This document shows, in pieces, positions 45,745-53,880 of a stretch of 64,000 bases of DNA. The position numbers and the translations under genes were made by a program. The first letter of the stretch is position 1, and every line of letters starts with the position of its first letter. Under the pieces are notes generated by a model. It did not search any database. It worked only from the letters and a program-made list of their open reading frames with translations, and was not told the origin of the DNA. The DNA is from VFBF01 sp033764865 (GTDB lineage: Bacteria; Pseudomonadota; Alphaproteobacteria; Caulobacterales; Aquidulcibacteraceae). The DNA lies in contig JANRIM010000017.1 of assembly GCA_033764865.1 (NCBI GenBank), positions 1-64,000 on the forward strand, in the 5' to 3' direction.

Positions 45745-46869
45745 CTACACCGCCACCATTTGCGCGCGGGCGCCAAAGGCCTCGAAGAGGCCGATCTCCG
45801 TGCCTGTGAGCCACGCCTGCCCCGGCAGCGCGAGCAGTTCCTCATAGAGGGCGGCGCGGCGGGCGGGATCGAGGTGGGCGGCGGCTTCGTCCCGCAGCAG
45901 CAGCGCGGGGCCTGCGCCGGGATCGTCCGCCAGCGCGCGGCCGTGCGCCAGGATGAGACCCAGCAGCAGCGCCTTTTGCTCGCCCGTGGAGCACTGGTCG
46001 GCGGGCATGTCCTTGGGCGCATGGCGCACGAGCAGGTCGGACCGGTGCGGGCCCTCAAGGGTGCGCCCGGCCTTGGCGTCACGCGCGCGGCCGCGCAGCA
46101 GCGTCTCCAGGAAGTCGTCCTCGATGTCGGCGCTGGCGCGGCCTTCGGCGAACGCGGCCTCCAGCGCGCCTTCCAGCGCGATGTTCGCCTTGGGAAACGC
46201 GCCATCGGGGCGCTGCGCGATGGTATCGCGGAGCCGCTCCAGCGTCTCCAGCCGCGCGGCCGCCATGGCGCAGCCGTTCGCGGCCATCTCGCGCTCCAGC
46301 GCGTGCAGCCAGGCGGCGTCGCCCACCTCCTCGTTCAGCAGCCGCTGACGTTCACGCATGGCGCGCTCGTAGGCCGCGGCCGTCTGGCCATGCTCCGGCG
46401 CGCGGCCAAGCACAAGTCGATCGAAGAAACGGCGGCGATCGCCCGCCGCGCCGGCGAACAGGCGATCCATCGCCGGCGTGAGCCATGACAGGCGCGCCGC
46501 ACGCGCGAGATCGCTGGCCGTGGCGGCGCGCCCATCGATGCGCGCGATGCGGCGGACGCCCGCCTCAGTGCGTTCGGCGCCGACGCCGAGCGCCAGCGTC
46601 TCGCCATCGGCGACCATGCGCGCCGATATCGTCCATGGCCGCGGACGTTGCGCTGCGCCATCGACGCCGCCACGCGCCACGTCCATGAGCCCGGCGCCGC
46701 GCAGTCCCCTGCCCGGCGCGAGCATCGTCAGCGCTTCCAGAATGTTGGTCTTCCCCGCCCCGTTGGGCCCGTGCAGGCAGACCGGGCGCGCATCGAGTTC
46801 CAGATCCAGCGCGGCGTGGCTGCGGAAATCCGTCAGCGTGAGACGCGCGCAGTGAAGCCTTGGGGTCAC
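45745..46869 (-). CDS. recF: DNA replication and repair protein RecF
   Basis: SMC-like ATPase that loads RecA at gaps through RecFOR. 374 residues. Walker A HGPNGAGKTNILEAL near residue 34; ABC signature QCSTGEQKALLLGLIL; Walker B ALLLRDEAAAHLD, where the usual Leu-Asp-Asp-Glu reads LRDE. Start GTG 46869 overlaps the dnaN stop (GTGA), as in many dnaN-recF operons. Confidence 0.95.
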   Translation of the reverse strand: MTPRLHCARLTLTDFRSHAALDLELDARPVCLHGPNGAGKTNILEALTMLAPGRGLRGAGLMDVARGGVDGAAQRPRPWTISARMVADGETLALGVGAERTEAGVRRIARIDGRAATASDLARAARLSWLTPAMDRLFAGAAGDRRRFFDRLVLGRAPEHGQTAAAYERAMRERQRLLNEEVGDAAWLHALEREMAANGCAMAAARLETLERLRDTIAQRPDGAFPKANIALEGALEAAFAEGRASADIEDDFLETLLRGRARDAKAGRTLEGPHRSDLLVRHAPKDMPADQCSTGEQKALLLGLILAHGRALADDPGAGPALLLRDEAAAHLDPARRAALYEELLALPGQAWLTGTEIGLFEAFGARAQMVAV

Positions 46870-47984
46870 ACCCGCAGCGGCATCAGCACATAGAGCGCGT
46901 TGGGATCGCTTTCGTCCCGCACCAGCGTGGGCGAGCCGGAGTCTGCGAACTCGAACTGAACGGCGTCGCCCTCGATCTGGCCGGCGACATCGAGCAGATA
47001 GCGCGCGTTGAAGCCGATCTCCATGGGCTCGGAGTCGTACTCCGCCGGCAAATCCTCGGTGGCGAGGCCGGCGTCGGGATTGTTGACGGTCAGCGTCAGG
47101 CGATCGCCGTCGAGCGCCATTTTCACGGAGCGGGAGCGCTCCGCGGATACGGTCGCGACGCGATCGACGGCCTCTGCGAACGCTTTGTTGTCGACGCGCA
47201 GGATGCGATTGTTCTGTTTCGGAATGACCCGCGCGTACTCCGGAAAGGACCCGTCGATCAGCTTGGAGGTCAGCACGGCGTCGCCCAGCTCGAAGCGGAT
47301 TTTCTGGTCCGACGCCGCGATGTTGACGGCCCCGCTGGCGTCATCGAGCAGGCGGTGCAGCTCCGCGACGGTCTTGCGCGGCACGATGACGCCCGGCATG
47401 CCCTGCGCGCCGTCCGGCGCCGGCGCATCGGCCAGCGCAAGGCGGTGGCCGTCGGTCGCGACGCCGCGCAGCTTGGGCCCATCCTCGGTGACCGCTGTGT
47501 GCAGGTAAATGCCGTTGAGATAGTAGCGGGTCTCCTCGGTGGAGATGGCGAACCGCGTCTTGTTGATCAGGCGCTTGAGCTCTGAGGGATGGATTTCGAA
47601 GCGGGTGGCCAAGGCGTCCACCGGCATCAACGGAAAATCCTGCGCGGGAAGCACGGGCAGGTTGAGGCGCGCCTTGCCCGCCCACACCGAAAGCCGCGCG
47701 TCGTCGCCGCCCAGGTCGAGTTTCACGGACGCGCCGTCAGGCAGTTTGCGGACGAAATCGTAGAGGTACTGGGCCGGCGCCGAGGTGGCGCCCGCGCGCT
47801 CCACTTCGGCGAAGGCGTCTTCCGCGATCTCGATGTCGAGATCCGTCGCGGTGAGGCGCAGGGCGCTATCCTGCGCGGACAGCAGCACGTTGGACAGGAT
47901 GGGGATCGTGTTGCGACGCTCGACGACGCTCTGGACGTGGGTGAGCGCTTTCAGCAGCGCCGCCCGCTCGATCGTCAACCGCAT
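46866..47984 (-). CDS. dnaN: DNA polymerase III sliding clamp
   Basis: Beta clamp that tethers replicative polymerases to DNA. 372 residues, three-domain length. It starts MRLTIERAALLKALTHVQSV and contains RYYLNGIYLH, IVPRKTVAELHRLL and the C-terminal LMPLRV, which closes the clamp-binding pocket. It follows dnaA after 205 bases, a gap with a large hairpin and an AT-rich TGCTATTTTTT stretch on the minus strand that may be part of its promoter. Confidence 0.97.
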   Translation of the reverse strand: MRLTIERAALLKALTHVQSVVERRNTIPILSNVLLSAQDSALRLTATDLDIEIAEDAFAEVERAGATSAPAQYLYDFVRKLPDGASVKLDLGGDDARLSVWAGKARLNLPVLPAQDFPLMPVDALATRFEIHPSELKRLINKTRFAISTEETRYYLNGIYLHTAVTEDGPKLRGVATDGHRLALADAPAPDGAQGMPGVIVPRKTVAELHRLLDDASGAVNIAASDQKIRFELGDAVLTSKLIDGSFPEYARVIPKQNNRILRVDNKAFAEAVDRVATVSAERSRSVKMALDGDRLTLTVNNPDAGLATEDLPAEYDSEPMEIGFNARYLLDVAGQIEGDAVQFEFADSGSPTLVRDESDPNALYVLMPLRV

Positions 47985-48136
47985 GTACGCATCCGTCTCT
48001 GCCGGCTCCGCCCCTCCCCGGTGGAAGGCGCGCCCGCGCGACTCAGGGCCGCGCGGTGCGAAAAAATAGCAGAATGAGGCGGCTGCGGAAGCCCAATCGC
48101 CCCAGGCCCCCGAAGGACCACGGCCGCCCCGCCGCC

Positions 48137-48170
48137 GGGGTCCGGGCCCGCCTCGGCGGCCCCGGACCCC
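48137..48170. terminator. Large GC hairpin between dnaA and dnaN
   Basis: GGGGTCCGGG (48137-48146) pairs perfectly with CCCGGACCCC (48161-48170), and inside it CCGCC pairs with GGCGG around a 2-base loop; three further pairs extend outward. No U-tract follows on the minus strand, so it could be a Rho-type terminator, attenuator or mRNA-processing hairpin 20 bases after the dnaA stop. Confidence 0.5.
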
Positions 48171-48189
48171 GGCCGCTGGCGACCGGGCG

Positions 48190-49647
48190 CTAGTGCGCGT
48201 GTCCGGGCGGCAGCGGCTGCCGGAGCAGCTTCATGATCTCCTCCACGTCCCGGCGCATGTCCGGGCACTCCTGCAGGAGACGTGTGATCTTCCGCTTCGC
48301 GAAGAGAATCGTCGTGTGGTCGTAGCCGCCAAACAGCCGGGCGATGTTGGGTAGGCTGAGTGTGGTGAGCTTGGTGCTCAGGTACATGGCGATCTGGCGG
48401 GGGTGGGAGACCGCCTTTTCGCGGGTCTTGCGCAGGAGCTCCGCGACGGACATCTCGAAGTGACGCGCGACGGCCGCCTTGATCATGTCCACAGTCACCT
48501 TGCGCTCCCGCTCCGCGATGCGGTTCCGGAGGGCGGTTTCCGCCGTTTCCCGGGTGATGGGGGCCTTGGAGACCAGCCACTCCATCATGAGCTGGCGGAT
48601 CGCCCCGTCCAGCTCACGCCCGGTGACGGGCATGCGGCGGGCGATCATGTCGAGGGCGTCGCCATCGACGGCGAAGCCGGGCTGCTCGGCGGCGTAGGCC
48701 GCCACCCGGGCGGCGAGGATCTGGCGGCGCAGGGCCTCGTCCGGGAGGGCGATCTCGCACTCCGTGGCGCACTTCAGGTGGTGGGCCAGACGCTCCCCGA
48801 ACCCGGCGACGCCGGAAACCCCGGCCACCGCCGTCAGGACCACGAACCCGCCGCGGTCGTAAACGGACATGATGGTGTCGTAGAGTTCTTCCTCGGTCTG
48901 CTTGCGCCCGGCCACGCGGGGCACGTCGTCGATGATCAGCAGGTCCGCCTCGCGGACATAGGCCTTGAACGCGCTGGTGTCGCGGCGACCCTTGAGGGCG
49001 TCCACGAAGTCCTCCGTGAACCGCTGGCCGTTGATCAGCCGGACGCACAGCCCGGGGTTTTCCTCGAGCGCCTGGTTGGCGATGGACTCCACCAGCATCG
49101 TCTTGCCGACGCCCGGTTCGCCCCGAACCATGACCATGCGGAGATTTGCGCTGCGCGCGGCGATCAGCCGGCCAAGCATCACGGCCTTGTCGTTGGGCGG
49201 GCCGACGCAAAGCGTGCTGAACGTTCCCGCCCATTGCGGCGTTCTGGGGCCGCCGGGCAGCTGCGCGGGCGGCGCGCCGACGGTGGGCACAGGCTCGATC
49301 GCAGGATCGAGGCGACGCGCGCGGATGGAATCGAGCGCCTTCTGGTTCAGCTCGCGCATCACGCAGATGCGGATCGGCTTGTAGACGCGGGTGTGGGCGC
49401 TCATGCGCCGGGCGATCTGGTCCTTCGCCTCGGCGTTGAGCCAGTTGGATTGGGTGCCGCCGGCCCGGGCCAGGAAGATGCGCTCGTCCTCCTCGTCCAG
49501 GGCCAGTTCCAGTTGCTCGATGTAGGACCGGTAGATGCCCTCGCCGAAATGAGCCCGCAGCTCGTCCTTGCTCAGAGCCCAGGCGCGGATCGCCTCGAGT
49601 CCCGGGCGGCCGCCATCGTCATGGTCGCGTGCGTGTTCGTGTTCCAT
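48190..49647 (-). CDS. dnaA: Chromosomal replication initiator DnaA, divergent AAA+ domain
   Basis: Initiator that binds oriC and opens the origin. 485 residues from ATG 49647 (GAGGG 6 bases upstream). Domain I is recognisable (25-95). Domain III keeps Walker A GEPGVGKT (176-183) and Walker B LLIIDD (236-241), and the sensor II Arg in GRELDGAI (Arg344). The box VII segment reads FGERLAHHLKCATECEI; the Arg finger of the usual ERLRSRLGCGL is His290 here. Domain IV is well conserved (HPRQIAMYLSTKL, TLSLPNIARLFGGYDHTTIL), with Tyr442 for the usual Arg of GGRDHTT. The dnaN-recF-gyrB context makes orthology secure. Confidence 0.94.
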   Translation of the reverse strand: MEHEHARDHDDGGRPGLEAIRAWALSKDELRAHFGEGIYRSYIEQLELALDEEDERIFLARAGGTQSNWLNAEAKDQIARRMSAHTRVYKPIRICVMRELNQKALDSIRARRLDPAIEPVPTVGAPPAQLPGGPRTPQWAGTFSTLCVGPPNDKAVMLGRLIAARSANLRMVMVRGEPGVGKTMLVESIANQALEENPGLCVRLINGQRFTEDFVDALKGRRDTSAFKAYVREADLLIIDDVPRVAGRKQTEEELYDTIMSVYDRGGFVVLTAVAGVSGVAGFGERLAHHLKCATECEIALPDEALRRQILAARVAAYAAEQPGFAVDGDALDMIARRMPVTGRELDGAIRQLMMEWLVSKAPITRETAETALRNRIAERERKVTVDMIKAAVARHFEMSVAELLRKTREKAVSHPRQIAMYLSTKLTTLSLPNIARLFGGYDHTTILFAKRKITRLLQECPDMRRDVEEIMKLLRQPLPPGHAH

Positions 49648-50097
49648 TCAGCCCTCGCGTTCCCCGGAAGCCGCCTCAGCGACCCCGATGACGGGGCAGG
49701 CACAACCTCTGCGTGCCCCGCTCTCGCGTGGCCCGCCAACGTCTTCAATCAGCCCGATGAAACGTTTGCGGAGGTGTAGTCAGCCCCTGTGCACGACACC
49801 TAATTCGCCTTCTGCGCGCACGTCAAGAATATGACATTCACCATGTTTGGATGGCGCTGGAGGCCATGGGCGGCAAGGCTTATGGGCGGTCGGGACGCGG
49901 TCGGGAACGATCCCGGAAACGGTCGAAGGCCTTGGCCCCCATGGCATCCGGAACGTATGCCTACAGGCGAAAAAATGCAGTCAGTTTGATAATAATTTCG
50001 TAACTGTTTGGTCGCGGATTTATGACGCCCAGAACGCAAAAATGTGCGCCGCTGCATGCGACGCACCCGTCTCTACCCTGCGTTGAACGATCGTGTG
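49648..50097. promoter_or_regulatory. dnaA-rpsT intergenic region (dnaA leader/promoter)
   Basis: 450 bases upstream of dnaA. The part 49965-50050 is AT-rich (runs such as AAAAAATGCAG, TTTGATAATAATTTCG) in a 70 % GC genome and is the likeliest site of the dnaA promoter. No exact DnaA box (TTATNCACA) was found on either strand; the nearest is TCGTGCACA on the minus strand around 49790. A role as oriC is therefore not supported. No gene was recognised. Confidence 0.45.
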
Positions 50098-50370
50098 TTA
50101 ACGCGCGCCCGAGAGCGCCTTGACCCGCTGGGCCAGCCGGGAAACCTTCCGCGAGCCGGTATTGCGGTGAAGGACGCCCTTCGAGACCGCCCGGCGGGTT
50201 TCCGATTCCGCCGTCTTGAACGCCATCGCCGCGGCCGAGGCGTCCCCGGACGCGATCGCCTCTTCCACCTTCCGCCAGTAGGTGCGCACCCGCGAGCGGC
50301 GGGCGGCGTTGACCGCCGTACGGCGGGCGATCACGCGGATCGCTTTCTTGGCGGACGAGGTGTTGGCCAT
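50098..50370 (-). CDS. rpsT: 30S ribosomal protein S20
   Basis: 90-residue primary 16S-binding protein. It starts MANTSSAKKAIRVIARRTAV, with the usual RVRTYWRKVEEAI centre and a C-terminal KGVLHRNTGSRKVSRLAQRV. It is monocistronic, with an obvious promoter upstream. S20 beside dnaA is the arrangement of Caulobacter relatives. Confidence 0.97.
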   Translation of the reverse strand: MANTSSAKKAIRVIARRTAVNAARRSRVRTYWRKVEEAIASGDASAAAMAFKTAESETRRAVSKGVLHRNTGSRKVSRLAQRVKALSGAR

Positions 50371-50406
50371 GGTTTGTCTCTGGTGCGGCGCTCAAGTGAG
50401 CGCGGG

Positions 50407-50435
50407 GGTATATCGGGGCGCCCGTGCGGGGTCAA
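50407..50435 (-). promoter_or_regulatory. rpsT promoter
   Basis: On the minus strand TTGACC (50435-50430) and TATACC (50412-50407) are separated by exactly 17 bases, the best sigma-70-type promoter seen in the window. The -10 ends 36 bases before the rpsT ATG. Confidence 0.75.
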
Positions 50436-50466
50436 TCGAAACGGCGCCCTCAAGCCTCAGGGGTTC

Positions 50467-51240
50467 CTACCGGTCCGTGAACACGGGCGGCCTCTTGGCG
50501 ATGAAGGCGGCCATGCCTTCCTTCTGGTCAGCCGTGGCGAACAGGGCGTGAAACACCCGCCGCTCGAACCGCACGCCCTCCGCCAGCGTGGCCTCAAAGC
50601 CGCGGTTGATCGCTTCCTTGCACACCATGAGGGCGGGCTTGGAGTAACCCGCGATCGTGGCCGCCGCGGCGAGCGTTTCCTCGATGAGGGCGCCCGCAGG
50701 CACGACGCGCGCCACCAGCCCCGCCTTCTCCGCCTCCGCGGCGTCCATCAGCCGCCCCGTCAGGCACAGGTCCATGGCCTTGGCCTTGCCGATGGCGCGC
50801 ACGAGCCTCTGGGTGCCGCCGATGCCGGGAATGACGCCGAGCTTGATCTCCGGCTGACCGAACTTGGCGGTGTCGGCGGCGATGATCATGTCGGCCATCA
50901 TGGCCAGCTCACAGCCCCCGCCGAGGGCGAAACCGGCCACCGCGGCGATGGTGGGCTTGCGGCAGCGGGCCAGCGCGTCGGCGTTGCCGAAGAAGTCCTC
51001 GCCGTACATGTCGCCAAAGGTCTTGCCGGACATTTCCTTGATGTCGGCCCCTGCCGCAAAAGCCCGCTCCGATCCCGTGACCACGATGCAGCCGATGGCC
51101 GGATCGCCATCCAGGTCCAGGAGCACGCCGTCCAGTTCCGCAAGCAGCGCGCTGTTCAACGCGTTGAGCGCCTCCGGCCGGTTGAGCTTCACCAGCGCCA
51201 CGGCGCCATGGCGCTCCACGATGAGTGTCTTGAGGTCCAT
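50467..51240 (-). CDS. Enoyl-CoA hydratase
   Basis: Crotonase that hydrates trans-2-enoyl-CoA in beta-oxidation. 257 residues from ATG 51240. Oxyanion-hole segments RAFAAGADIKEM and AGFALGGGCELAMMAD, and both catalytic glutamates (GGGCELAM and GQPEIKLGVIPGIGGTQ), are present, so it is a true short-chain hydratase, FadB1x/Ech-like. Upstream in-frame sequence belongs to another gene region and is not part of it. Confidence 0.93.
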   Translation of the reverse strand: MDLKTLIVERHGAVALVKLNRPEALNALNSALLAELDGVLLDLDGDPAIGCIVVTGSERAFAAGADIKEMSGKTFGDMYGEDFFGNADALARCRKPTIAAVAGFALGGGCELAMMADMIIAADTAKFGQPEIKLGVIPGIGGTQRLVRAIGKAKAMDLCLTGRLMDAAEAEKAGLVARVVPAGALIEETLAAAATIAGYSKPALMVCKEAINRGFEATLAEGVRFERRVFHALFATADQKEGMAAFIAKRPPVFTDR

Positions 51241-51281
51241 GGGCGGGGGTCCTTCTTGGCCGGGGGGCGGCGCCTTGAACT

Positions 51282-51692
51282 TCAGTCGAGCGCTAGCGAG
51301 GCCGTGCGCGCGACGATGCGGTAGCGCACGACGAGCCCGCCGTCTGAACCGCGCGCAAACGCCAGCGTCAAGCGCTCGCGACCGCGCACGAAGGCGAGCC
51401 CGCCAGCGTCGTCGACTTCCTGGGACCAGCCCAGCGCCGGCAACGCCGCATCGTAGTACGCGCGCACGGCGCCCTCGTCCGCCGGCCCGGCCGCCGCCGT
51501 CTCCGCTATATGGCCGGCGCCGGCGGGGAACGAAAACGACGCGTCCGCCCTCTCCGCCAGCGGCGGCGGGAGCGGCACATCGTCGAACATCGACAGGAAA
51601 CGCGTCTGCGCGCCCGCCGGCGCGAGCCATGCAACCAGACCACCCAGCACGAGGCCGGCGAACAGGAAGCGCGTGCGGACGGCGGGACTCAT
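51282..51692 (-). CDS. Predicted secreted protein, unknown function
   Basis: 136 residues. Signal peptide about 1-28 (FLFAGLVLGGLVAWLAPAGA). The mature part contains FSFPAGAGHIAETAAAGPAD, EGAVRAYYDAALPALGWSQ and RGRERLTLAFARG, the pattern of a small alpha/beta domain in which a residual is calculated from an AYY-ALPALGW motif, seen in other uncharacterised periplasmic proteins. It lies upstream of the enoyl-CoA hydratase on the same strand with a 41-base gap. Confidence 0.75.
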   Translation of the reverse strand: MSPAVRTRFLFAGLVLGGLVAWLAPAGAQTRFLSMFDDVPLPPPLAERADASFSFPAGAGHIAETAAAGPADEGAVRAYYDAALPALGWSQEVDDAGGLAFVRGRERLTLAFARGSDGGLVVRYRIVARTASLALD

Positions 51693-51788
51693 GACGACAG
51701 TCTATGGCCGGCTGTCGGCGGCGCAAAATCTCCGCCGGACGGCCCGCCTTGAGGCATCCGCCGCTATACTGCCCACGGAGATCGCCCG

Positions 51789-52490
51789 ATGAGCCGCCTC
51801 AACATCCATCTGGAACGCCACGCGACCGACCGCATCGGCTGGCTGCGCGCCGCGGTGCTCGGCGCGAACGACGGCATCGTTTCCACCGCGAGCCTGATCG
51901 TCGGCGTGGCGGCGGCGTCGGCGGACAAGACCGGCATCCTTGTCGCCGGCGTCGCAGGGCTGGCGGCAGGCGCCATGTCCATGGCCGCCGGCGAGTACGT
52001 CTCGGTGAGCGCGCAGGCCGATTCCGAACAGGCCGACCTCGCCCGCGAGCGCCGCGAACTTGCCGACGATGTGGCGTTCGAGCGCGAGGAGCTCGCGCAG
52101 ATTTACGTCCAGAGGGGTCTAGAGCCGTCGCTCGCCCGGCAAGTGGCTGATCAACTGATGGCGAAGGACGCCCTCGGGGCGCATGCGCGCGACGAACTGG
52201 GCATCTCCGAGATCACGAAGGCGCGCCCCATCCAGGCGGCGATGGCGTCGGCGGCGACATTCGCGGTCGGCGCGTCGGCGCCGCTCGTGGTGGCGATGGC
52301 CGCTCCGCCGGAGGCCATCGTCGGCGCCGTGGCGATCGCGTCGCTCGCCCTGCTGGCGCTGCTCGGCGGGGTGAGCGCCCGCGCAGGCGGCGCAGCCATG
52401 ACGCGCGCCATCGTCCGCGTGACCTTCTGGGGCGCCGCCGCGCTGGCGCTGACGGCGGCTGTCGGAAGGCTGTTCGGCGCCGTCGCCTAG
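51789..52490 (+). CDS. VIT1/CCC1-family iron-manganese transporter
   Basis: 233-residue membrane protein of the VIT family, exporting Fe2+ or Mn2+ from the cytoplasm. RAAVLGANDGIVSTASLIVG is the family signature of helix 1; AAGAMSMAAGEYVSVSAQ is the metal-site helix 2; the charged cytoplasmic metal-binding region DLARERRELADDVAFERE follows; three more helices end the protein. GGAG lies before ATG 51789 and a -10-like TATACT at 51765-51770. A MbfA-type rubrerythrin domain is absent. Confidence 0.92.
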   Translation: MSRLNIHLERHATDRIGWLRAAVLGANDGIVSTASLIVGVAAASADKTGILVAGVAGLAAGAMSMAAGEYVSVSAQADSEQADLARERRELADDVAFEREELAQIYVQRGLEPSLARQVADQLMAKDALGAHARDELGISEITKARPIQAAMASAATFAVGASAPLVVAMAAPPEAIVGAVAIASLALLALLGGVSARAGGAAMTRAIVRVTFWGAAALALTAAVGRLFGAVA

Positions 52491-52513
52491 GGCGCGATCA
52501 CGGACAATGCGCG

Positions 52514-53809
52514 CTACTGCGCCAGATACGGTTGCGCGGGACGCGGTCCCACGCCTTCGGGCGTCGGCACGTCGGTGGCGTCATAGTCCGCGTTCAGCAC
52601 GAAATCCGGCCCCGCGGTGATCTCGATCCGACGGGCCACTACCACGGTGTACGCGGACTTGTCCGCGATCGGGGCATGGGCCGCGACGCGCAACCGGCCG
52701 TCGCGCAGGTAGATCGTGCCCAGCAACGTTCGGGCGTTGTTGCTCTCGATCACGAAGTCCCGGAGCTTCAGCGCGCCCGTGGCGAGCACGCGATCGGCGA
52801 AGAACAAAAAGCCCGCCATCGGGCCGTCGAGCGGCGCGGTCAGATCCACCTTGCTCGACCCCTCAAGGCGCATGGAGGAGAGATCGCCGACGAAATAGAA
52901 CCCGACGTGCTGTCCGATGAGGGTGGCGTCGTTGGCGACGCGCAGCGGCCCGTTCTTCATGACGTAGACGCCGGGCGAGAGCGTGGCCGTGGCGTTCTTC
53001 GAGACGATCAGCCCTCCGCAATAGACGCCGGGCGACAGCGCCTTCTCGCCGGTGACGACCACGGGAAGAAGATGTGTGCAGCCGCCCGCCTCCGGCTCCG
53101 GCCGGTCTGCCAGCGGATCGCGGATCTCCGGGCAATCGGTGACGGCCTCCGGGTTGAAGCTCGCTTTCTTTCCCGCTGCGCCGCCTGCCGAGCAGATCAT
53201 GCTGGCGTGAAGTTCGGCGCTGTCGCGCAGCGTGATGCCGCGGCTGTGGGTGGAGTTGGACACCACCGCGCAGTCGTTGGCGATCATGCGCGCCTGCTTC
53301 TCCAGATGCAGCGACTTGGCGTCCAGCGTTTCAAGAGCCAGCGCACACAGCGGCGTGCCGCCCGCAAGCCTTGCCACCGCCGTCGCCGTCGGCGACAGCC
53401 CATTCTTGTTGAACAGGCCGCCGAACACGGACGGCACATGCGCCTTGAGCGTCACACGAACACCGGCGCGTTCGTCCAGGATTGCGCTTTCCGTCGCCGC
53501 CAGCGCGATGTCGGGATCGAGGTTGGCGCGGACATACGCGACCACGACAGCGTCCACCGTGGAGCGCGAGGTGGACTTGAGCGGCAGCTCCCGCGCCGCC
53601 GCAAGCGCAGCCCCGTCCGCCGCCGCCTGGAGCTGAACCTTGGCCGTGTGCGCGGCCATGAAATCGAACGCGAGCGCAGAGAAGCCCACGCCTCCAGGCG
53701 CCAGCACCAGAGACGCCGCCAGAGCGACGTTGCCGCTACGTGAGCCGATCAGCGAGGCCCACCGCCCACCACAGGCGAGGAGCATGGACAAAGCGGTTGA
53801 AGGCGACAT
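52514..53809 (-). CDS. TadG-like protein with predicted pilus-assembly N-terminus
   Basis: 431 residues. The N-terminal region contains SRSGNVALAASLVLAPGGVG, the hydrophobic TadE/TadG-type segment anchored in the membrane, then DFMAAHTAKVQLQAAADGAALAAARE, the classic TadG continuation. The rest is a long periplasmic beta-rich part with Cys pairs (TPLCALALETLD, ANDCAVVSN, MICSAGG, TDCPEIRD, GGCTHLL, GVYCGGL) and repeated strand-turn units (TLSPGVYVMKNGPLRV) suggestive of a beta-helix. There are no other tad genes here, so it is an orphan. Confidence 0.8.
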   Translation of the reverse strand: MSPSTALSMLLACGGRWASLIGSRSGNVALAASLVLAPGGVGFSALAFDFMAAHTAKVQLQAAADGAALAAARELPLKSTSRSTVDAVVVAYVRANLDPDIALAATESAILDERAGVRVTLKAHVPSVFGGLFNKNGLSPTATAVARLAGGTPLCALALETLDAKSLHLEKQARMIANDCAVVSNSTHSRGITLRDSAELHASMICSAGGAAGKKASFNPEAVTDCPEIRDPLADRPEPEAGGCTHLLPVVVTGEKALSPGVYCGGLIVSKNATATLSPGVYVMKNGPLRVANDATLIGQHVGFYFVGDLSSMRLEGSSKVDLTAPLDGPMAGFLFFADRVLATGALKLRDFVIESNNARTLLGTIYLRDGRLRVAAHAPIADKSAYTVVVARRIEITAGPDFVLNADYDATDVPTPEGVGPRPAQPYLAQ

Positions 53810-53880
53810 GGCGTCTTAGCCGTTTGAAAGCAGTTCTCTGATACCCATCGCAGATCGGCGTTAAAGAACGGCCCCCTGCG

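Noticed and set aside
49648..50097. oriC between dnaA and rpsT
   Set aside because: No exact DnaA boxes on either strand; only AT-richness supports it, which a promoter also explains.
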